From Glandiceps talaboti (lineage: Eukaryota > Hemichordata > Enteropneusta > Spengelidae): DNA of 64,000 bases. Position 1 is the stretch's first letter. Every line of letters starts with the position of its first letter. Below are positions 56,951-64,000 of this stretch, piece after piece. The stretch spans positions 2,588,001 to 2,652,000 of the forward strand of contig NC_135565.1 of the NCBI RefSeq assembly GCF_964340395.1. Reading direction: 5' to 3'. Position numbers and translations under genes: made by a program. The notes below the pieces were generated by a model that saw only the letters and a list, made by a program, of their open reading frames with translations, had not been told where the DNA came from and searched no databases.

Positions 56951-59240
56951 GGCACCCTAAGAATGTTCCCCCCAAATTTCAGACCGATCTGCCCAATAGT
57001 TTTTGAGTAAGTTTTTTGACCAAAAATTACATTTTTCGACCCAAACCACACACCAGTAGTAAGATCATTTTAATCTGAACAATTTCCCAACTAGACACCC
57101 ATGGTAATACATCCATCAAATATCATGGCAAGCGGTACACGCAGGAAATTTACCCTGCCAAACACAGTATGATCATGGAGGTCTTGATATGACTATTTTT
57201 CTTTCCCCATAAAATGTGTGACTTCTTATTCTTTGTACAAACTGTTTTTTTGAATGCCTAAAGACTGCATTTAATATATGAACTTGTTTTAATCATAGTG
57301 TCTAAGATTTAATTCAGCTGTGCTAAAAACAGGCCTAGATTGCCAAGCAACCTTAAACAGATGTTAATCTTTACACCATTCACACTGATGTGTGAAGTAG
57401 CCCATAAAAGATTTAATGATTTCATTACATCAATAAAACAAGAATTCTTTATTTCCAGGCTGATGTCAAAGCATTTTGTAATACAACATATCACATTTCC
57501 AAACGTCAAATGCACATTTGGTTCAGCAGTTTTTGACTTTAAGTTGTTTACACACACACACACACACAGACAGACAGAGACGCCGGGCAATACCTATAGC
57601 ACTACTGAAGCTCTGTTCAGTTGTGCTAACAATATACCAACCAAGTACGGGGTCCCACCAAATATGGGGTTCACTGGGTTTTTTTACTTTAAGGAGGCTC
57701 AGTATTATTTCTTAAATGACACTACAGGTTCTCCCAAATTTTTACAGGTGTAATCAAAGACTTAAAAAATCACAATGTGACAAAAATATTCAGTGTTCCA
57801 CACTAATTTTTGAAGTACAGCGCCCTCTAGTGAGTATTTTTATGTATTCTAGTATTTGCATACCTATTTGAAATGAGTTTGCAGGCGATTTTAAAGGTAC
57901 TAAATTACAAAACATAGTATTTCAGCACATGATATGAATATGTATTAATACGTTAATATCAAACGGTAATAATTTTGATAATAAAGAAGTGAAAATAAAT
58001 GAAAGCAAGATATTTCAACTTTATAATTTTTTCTAGCTGCAATAATTTTAATTCTATTTTTATCTACAATACTTTTCCATTTTTTTAAATAGATATATTG
58101 TTTTTGTGTGACACAACATTGTTCGTTTTACTGTTTATTTTCTTACAGGGTTTGCAAAGTTCTATTAACAACCCTGGCATCCAAAATATAGTACGATTTC
58201 CACTTGAAAATAACAGCAAGGAAGCATTAATCTGGTCGAGAGCAATACATTCATAGACAATGATATAGAACATGCTATACTTTCAAATAGGTGAGGGATA
58301 TTGTCTACAATAAAACAGTTTGAATACCTGTTAAGGATCCTGAACACATCCTGTGATGGGAGCATACACATGATCTTTAGCCTTTCTAAATTCTAGCATA
58401 GGACCCACAGCGACACAGCATAATCAATACAGTACTGCATCTATATTTTTTGCAAACATTTTTCTCCAAATAGTGTTTATTCATATTTGAAATAAAAAAT
58501 TTTTGGGTGTGTACCCATGCAAATATTTTTGATACTGCAAAACTAGTGATATCTGTAAACTGGAGAGGTGCTATGGATACTATAATGATGGTTGCCATGG
58601 TAATATCCAAGGAAACTATACAACTAAAAGCTATAGAATTCATGTTGACTATATAAATGTATGCCAAAACATCATTTCTACTTTTCCTTCTAAAGCAAAC
58701 TTTTGGCTACTGCATGATCATAGCATTCACAAAAATCACAGCAATGCATCATGTGTAACAACATGTTACACTTCCTGATACATCTATGATAAAATACATG
58801 TAGGGTTGTTTGGCATCCTCCAGTTTGAAAAGCAATCTATTTCAAGTCAATTCTATGAGTTAGACATTCTTTTATTGATACGTACATTAAAATGTAGGTG
58901 ATGACATTTTTAGTGGATGATAATTAGTAAGTTTACATCAAAGTTTGGTCATTCCGGGAATCAAATGATGCCTAAAGAAAACTTCCACCTCATTGAAACC
59001 TCACCCCAATATAGAATATAAGAAATAGTGGTCTGAGTTAAAACATCACATTTCTTGTTTAAATTTTATTCTATGTTTAATTGTTAATTGTTCATTATAG
59101 TGACATGAGGTTTACATGAAAAGTTTACATTGACAAAAAAAAGAACACTAAATGATAACACCTCCCAGCCCAAAGAGTGGACTTATAAGTCACCTCAACA
59201 GTAATTTGCAAAACAAAAGGTAGTCAAACAGCTAAGCACA
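56951..59240. other. Intron or intergenic sequence with a SINE-like fragment
   Basis: At 56985-57055, 'ccgatctgcccaatagtttttgagtaag' and 'gaccaaaaattacatttttc' resemble the SINE-like family. At 57515-57620 'gttcagcagtttttgactttaagttgtttacacaca' plus an (AC)n/(ACAG)n tract repeats the 29760-type block. No exon recognised from 57620 to 59240. Confidence 0.45.
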
Positions 59241-59254
59241 GAAATTCGAATAAC

Positions 59255-59690
59255 AAGTCAACTTAACCTGAATAAACAGTTTTTGCGTTTAAGAAATGCC
59301 TCTTCAATAAATTTGGCCGTAGCTTTCAAATTATCCTGAAGTAATAGCTTAAACTTATCACCAATAGGAAGAATATTGTAGGTCGCCACGTCAAAGAAAT
59401 CAAAATACAAAGCTCGAAGATCTGAATAAAATTTACAGTGAAAGAAATGACTTTCATCTTCTACAGTATCTGTATCATCACAAAGCTCACACACTCTCCT
59501 TTTCAACCGGTTCATGACGAAACCTACCAGTTTCGATACGGAGAGGCAATACACCGGAGCGAAATTGTGCCATTAATGAACGTTCACTCCGTGACAGATT
59601 TAACAACACATATTTTTCAGTTTTATACTCTCCTTTAAACTGTTGGTACATACTCAGTTTTGTTTTATGTCTCATTTTCTCGCATCATTC
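59255..59690 (-). pseudogene. LINE C-terminal region, frameshifted
   Basis: Two reverse frames join into the same CxxC...ESHFFHC knuckle as in the larger LINE: LSRSERSLMAQFRSGVLPLR then IETGRFRH in one frame, and RRVCELCDDTDTVEDESHFF with HCKFYSDLR in the other. The frame changes at about 59505. It is a separate copy from those at 45-54 kb. Confidence 0.75.
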
Positions 59691-59699
59691 TGATTGGAA

Positions 59700-60290
59700 G
59701 TTTGACATTAATTGACCCTTAACAAACTCGGAATTAACATACATTGATATATTCTATGACTGGTGCTATTTTAAATGTTACCATGGAAGTCTATCGCAAA
59801 CAAATCAGTGTTTGTTTTTTATCCATTGAGATATACATAACAACCATCAGATATCCAATAAATTTTAGCCAATCACATTTATTCTTTTCATTCTATGATG
59901 ACTGATATTTTATTAAATATAGCCTGATTACCGTCACACCTAAATCAACTTTATTGTCATTTCAATATGGTTTCCCAATGAACATCAGTTTGTACTTTGA
60001 TATTAACCCGGACATTATTTTATGATGATCAGTACTTTTTTAGTTCTGAAGAAAATGTTGTCTAGAAATTATCTTCTGCCTGTACTTTCAATGTCACAGG
60101 TAAAATAATTATATTGTTGGAAGTAATGCTAATGTCTGCTACAAATATCCTCATTTCTAATGTTTAAACGGGCTAACAAGCTTCATTTCCCTAGGTCAAA
60201 ATCAGTACAATTGGCCTAAAACTTTCCCAGCTTTGTACACTGTTTAGAACACTAGAACTAGAGGTGACAATAACAGAAAAGCAGATTGCA
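59700..60290. other. Nothing recognised
   Basis: AT-rich sequence without coding or repeat signals, followed by an (ACAG)n block at 60295-60322. Confidence 0.4.
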
Positions 60291-60293
60291 TTT

Positions 60294-60324
<31 letters not shown>

Positions 60325-60412
60325 CTTTGCCATGCCTATCACTAATGAACCTAAGAAGATCAGTTGTTCTAAGTCTAAAAATGAGTTACATATTGTGCAA
60401 CATAATACTTAC

Positions 60413-60473
60413 CTTTTTTTTTTCGTTTTATTAATTTCCTTAAATACTTCATAATAATCTTCATTACCGACAT
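60413..60473 (-). CDS. Candidate first coding exon of the kinesin-like gene
   Basis: A 61-bp reverse-strand segment with a tctacacag acceptor and a aag|gtaagtat donor. In one frame it begins with ATG at the acceptor, reads MSVMKIIMKYLRKLIKRKKK and leaves in phase 1, fitting the exon at 54430. In another frame it reads DVGNEDYYEVFKEINKTKKK, which looks more protein-like but would need a different length of the A10 run to fit. Real exon status is uncertain. Confidence 0.3.
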
Positions 60474-60749
60474 CTGTGTAGACATAAATAATAAATGATA
60501 AAATTTATACACATGTACTACTATTGCAGCAAATTCAAACATTCAGCCACTGAATCAGTGAATCTCAGAAAGTGTTTAACTTTGCTTCTTTCAATGAATA
60601 CATTAGCCATTATTAAGTCACCGTAGTGTCATTCTCACAAACCAGAGTTATTATTTCTACCACTACATTTTGAAATAAAACTCTTGGCATTTTACGGCTG
60701 TCAAATTTGTATCTCACACATACGTAATACATATTCATATGCAATGATG

Positions 60750-61330
60750 TCATGATAATCTGACCAATCAAAGTCCGTCTCTCAAAGAGTACGTTTCAGA
60801 TAACAACAGCCTCATCAATCATGGCGAATCATTACAACTGCCGCAAAGTTTGCGGCAACACAGAAAAACTACAGGGTAACTCACACATACAACTTCCTCA
60901 ACAAGAAGTCCTAAAAACTATAATTGGGTAGTACAAGAGAAATGATGGACTTTCACACAGTGATTTGTTGACACTGCAGTAAAAGAAGCTGTGGTTAGCG
61001 TTAGCGACGCGACGATGATCAACGGAGTCCCAACACAACTAGCTAGCGTGAACAGCAAACGTACGGTATGCACTGAGTGAATGTGAAAGAGTGAGTAAAA
61101 AGACCAGAGTAAAAGTTACTAGTCTCATTTAAATCTACTAGGATAACCAATATTTGACAGGGTTAAAGAGTACAAAGGAAGAACAGGGAAAGATTTGTTG
61201 AACATTTACATTAAGGGCTGATAAACGGGTAATGTGCTAGTACGGGTGATGAATGCAGTCGTCCCGATGTTCTTAACTCATGCGTCCGAAGACACTGTGC
61301 TAAAAGGTCGTACTTTAATTAGCGTTCATC
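60750..61330. promoter_or_regulatory. Possible promoter region (GC-richer, CpG-containing)
   Basis: Between AT-rich flanks this stretch has gcgttagcgacgcgacgatg, acgtacggt and cgtccgaag words. On the forward strand an ATGGCGAATCATTACAACTG starts a 33-codon frame with a possible donor caggg|taact. On the minus strand it lies about 300 bp upstream of the candidate first exon at 60473. It could serve a divergent pair, but I see no TATA or initiator I trust. Confidence 0.3.
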
Positions 61331-61915
61331 ACAGGTTTAGTTCCTTGTAAAATCAAGACTACGCATGTTAAACAACACTTCAATAACTACAAGTTGTGAA
61401 TGGAATTAAGATTATCTTGAGTGAACTCGCTTGAATCAGCCAATCTTGGCTTGTTGTAACCATGGCCCTATTGAGATATTATACATTGTAAACCTACTTG
61501 TACTTCAGTACTTGCTACAAACTCACGAATGACGGTACAACAAATCCATTCTCTCACAAACCCTGCTTGACACTTCGAGGCAAGATTTATAGATTATTTT
61601 ATATTCAAACATGTATCAATCCTATCTTGTTAGGATGGCAAATAAAATTTCAGTACAAGAGCCCAACTTGGCCAAGCCAGATTTCAGTGTAGCAAACGCA
61701 ACAATTATTGTAGCTCTGGATAAAGGTTTCTCCGTCCGCCGAGAAGATGCGTTGAAACACCGTGTACGCCTATACATCCTGAGCTACGATTATTGCAGCT
61801 AGCCTTGTCACATCGCTTGTCAAACAAGTTTATTTTCAAACTTGGGTCAAATCACTCTCTTTCTACCGAAAAACATTTGGATGTAGTCCTTTTCTTACGA
61901 CGCCATTTTTAAAAA
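61331..61915. other. Nothing recognised
   Basis: No coding exon or repeat family identified on either strand. Confidence 0.4.
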
Positions 61916-61924
61916 ATCAAGACC

Positions 61925-62465
61925 CCATCAATTTTGTAAATTTTGAGCGAAAAACCGACCGAAATTGACGACATAAGACATAAGCGTCAAATTAAGTGGA
62001 ATGTCAAAATGTAACGATGTATGGTCTGATGGTAAAAGCCACTGGTGAAGTTGTGAACGCACACGTCCGATGTTCTGGTTATAATGAGATCCAGTGTATG
62101 TCCTTTCATGTGTCGTCGGAAACTTAACAATAACATGTTGCTCCAAAGTGTAGAAAGTCGTTAAAATGTGTGGCATCATTATTGCTAGGGTCATCGGTAT
62201 GTATGTTAAAATCCCCAGCAATGACAAGATGGCCTCTTGCGTGAATGATGCCTTCAATAACGGTTGCAAATTCATCAAGAAAATCAGTTACTGTCCACGT
62301 ACAGCTTTTATGCGAATACGGAGGTCGATAAATGACAATCAGACGAATTGTCGATGCCAGATTCATATTTCCATCTAGTACCTCAAAAGTCTTGAAGGAA
62401 GATGTTTTGTTCACATTAAACTTGAGATTTTTCTTGGCAATGACAGCAACACCACCTGATTATAT
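61925..62465 (-). pseudogene. LINE endonuclease fragment (different family)
   Basis: The reverse frames read GGVAVIAKKNLKFNVNKTSS, then STIRLIVIYRPPYSHK, FLDEFATVIEGIIHARGHLV and IAGDFNIHTDD. After a frameshift at about 62150 the second frame shows LPSDHTSLHFDI. RLIVIYRPP, GDFN.H and SDH are the endonuclease landmarks of L2/CR1-type LINEs. The catalytic GDFN and SDH are kept, but the frame is broken and there is no RT nearby. Confidence 0.8.
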
Positions 62466-62469
62466 TTGT

Positions 62470-63434
62470 GATGATTTTACAAAAAACATTGAAAAGAAAT
62501 TCCACGTTGTTTACTTACATATAAACAGCCGTCGCCACGTTCGAAACGCCCGCGAAAATAGTAACGCAGAGAAGTAGGTCAAAATTGCGACGGAGTAGCA
62601 CAAAATCTACGTCACACGTGCGCGTACACGTTGAACGTGCAGCCGAAACTCTCTAATATACAAACACGTACTGCAGGCATGACATACATAATATTCGCGT
62701 CAATTTTGGTCAGTGTTGTGGTGAAAAAGAGCCAACGGTTATCAAATGAACTAGATATGGTGTTATTGTTCCTAAAGTTTAGGGCATGTTGTTTGATGTC
62801 GTGTACATTATAAAATATGAAAAAGCAAGGTATTTTTTTCGCATTTGGCGACTTGGCGAACGTATAGAGTAGTATGAGAAACCCCACACACGTCTATTTT
62901 CAAAAAAAAATTATATATAAAAGTTATTTTATCACAAGCAGGAAAAGTTACCTTATAAGTTCTGCGGCTACAATCTCTTCGTAAATTTTCTTTGGCGCGA
63001 ATGTCGAAGGTGCTAATGTTGTCACGTGATTAGGGGTAGACCATTCGATATCCTGGGGGGGGTGGCTTGGAAGATTGGAGAGTCATTATTTTTTCCCCAA
63101 CTGCTTGTCAGTGAATTGTTTTTTTCTCCTTTGCCTATGCTGGCAACTTTATTTTTCTTTCCTTCTTTGAGATATCCGGATTTTTTTTACGTCAATGTTG
63201 AACACCTACTTTTGTTGCCACAATTTTCTGTTTGGTTTTCGCACAGGGTAATACAGAGAATAAAAAGATGCTGTTCTATCACACACACATTATATTTAGA
63301 AAACTACATATTTCATATGTGAGCCAAGATTTCTCGTTCTCTCGATTGGTCACTTGTTGTGTTCGACAGGTGTAAGTTTGGATATTTTACATTCAAATGA
63401 GCTTTAATAAGGCGAGCCACACCCGGCCCAGACG
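62470..63434. other. Intergenic sequence with a poly-G repeat start
   Basis: At 63030-63060 'ggggtagaccattcgatatc' plus a G run resembles the start of another poly-G element family. The stretch 62530-62650 is CpG-richer (cgtcgccacg, acgtcacacgtgcgcgtaca). No exon recognised. Confidence 0.4.
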
Positions 63435-63759
63435 TGACACTTCCAGAACGGGCGCCTTGCCGTAGGTAGTGTCACTCAATGTCCCTCTCGGTCTAGCCAA
63501 CGTGCGGGGTAAGAGTTTATGTACTATTTATAATTCATTATACTTGTGTTACTTTTATTAGTCCTATTTAATGAATTATTGTTCGCCTTATGTATCTGCT
63601 TTGAGTTGTGTAAACTTTCGTATGCTTTTCTTTTTTTGTATACTCATTGTAGGTTTTTTCTAGTCGTCTATTGTCTACACATGAGTGTGAATAAAGTCTT
63701 GTTTAGAGATTGAGTGAAACACGTCTCTTTGCCGCAGTTATTTAGTGACCCCGGTCACA
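63435..63759 (+). mobile_element. LTR of an LTR retrotransposon (approximate limits)
   Basis: The segment could begin TGAC (63435) and end GTCA (63757) or TCACA (63759). It contains an aataaag polyadenylation-like signal at 63691, followed by tgtttagag, and lies directly before a primer-binding-like site. The second LTR is outside the window, so limits cannot be confirmed. Confidence 0.6.
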
Positions 63760-63761
63760 TT

Positions 63762-63779
63762 TGGCGTAGTCGGCAGGAT
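63762..63779 (+). promoter_or_regulatory. Primer-binding site
   Basis: TGGCGTAGTCGGCAGGAT starts two bases after the presumed LTR end. It resembles the tRNA 3'-end complement (TGG...) of Ty3/gypsy elements. I cannot assign the tRNA by eye. Confidence 0.6.
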
Positions 63780-64000
63780 GAATTGGACGTCCCTGTACCG
63801 ACTAACAAACTTGACAAAAGTGAGACTGACAGTGACGATGACGAAACGTATGTCTTACGTATACCACGTGACGATATTTCATTACCTGATGTTCATTCAA
63901 AACCTAGAGAAACTGTTATCGAGTCAGACTTAATTGACTATAATAAAACCACTCCTAATTATACTGTAACTGAAACCTCTAATCATACACACCCCACTAA
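63768..64000 (+). CDS. Start of LTR-retrotransposon Gag/Pol frame (partial)
   Basis: The forward frame from about 63774 (DELDVPVPTNKLDKSETDSD, then DETYVLRIPRDDISLPDV) stays open to the window end. It is rich in Asp, Ser and Thr. No ATG occurs in this frame near the primer site, so translation may begin downstream or by another route. No conserved domain is reached yet. The intact frame and complete-looking LTR suggest a younger insertion than the other retroelements here. Confidence 0.45.

Overview
The window is animal nuclear DNA. It is AT-rich, has introns with GT-AG exon borders, carries dense microsatellites and minisatellites, and holds relics of several transposon classes. The repeat types, the frequent tacatgta words and the 200-base N gap suggest a draft assembly of a marine invertebrate (hemichordate, lancelet or mollusc-like). 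I cannot name the species. No complete intronless gene is present, and most long open frames are satellites or transposon debris.

The main content is a set of minus-strand exons from about 60.5 kb down to 17.1 kb. From 41.57 to 26.11 kb they encode a kinesin-2 motor domain, closest to KIF3B/KIF3C. In transcript order these are the N-terminal beta strand exon, a three-exon cassette (P-loop, [17 protein letters not shown]) present three times in tandem, a two-exon cassette (switch I, alpha-4 region) present twice in tandem, and a neck exon. The exon carrying switch II (the DLAGSE motif) is missing, yet the flanking exons still join in frame. Both duplicated cassettes enter and leave in phase 2, so any number of copies can be included or skipped without breaking the frame. 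Downstream, at 23.5, 22.9 and 17.2 kb, the same strand carries an unclassified exon and two exons of a KSR/Raf-like kinase domain (HGDVAMKL and HKDLQSKT motifs). Every junction in the chain is phase-compatible, so the sequence permits a kinesin motor joined to a KSR-like pseudokinase. Whether this is one working gene, a chimera, or two decaying neighbours cannot be settled here.

Layout: 0.3-1.4 kb, truncated poly-G transposon; 2.4-4.3 kb, 60-bp minisatellite; 7.1-7.4 kb, 24-bp minisatellite; 9.2-9.9 kb, gypsy relic holding a tRNA-derived SINE; 10.8-11.3 kb, hAT/ZNF862-like transposase relic; 14.5-15.3 kb, degenerate tandem repeats; 15.94-16.14 kb, gap; 17.1-23.5 kb, KSR-like exons interrupted by a region with inverted ends and a RecQ-like helicase fragment; 26.1-41.6 kb, kinesin exons in tandem duplications with two transposon insertions; 45.2-53.1 kb, a decayed LINE split by two nested insertions; 53.4-54.3 kb, a second LINE fragment; 54.5-55.0 kb, second copy of a promoter-like hairpin element; 56.3-56.95 kb, another tandem repeat; 59.2-62.5 kb, further LINE pieces; 63.4-64.0 kb, LTR, primer-binding site and start of an LTR retrotransposon.

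A copy of the same SINE-like (ACAG)n repeat sits at each junction of the kinesin duplications. This points to unequal crossing-over between repeats as the cause, with mis-assembly of haplotypes as the main alternative.
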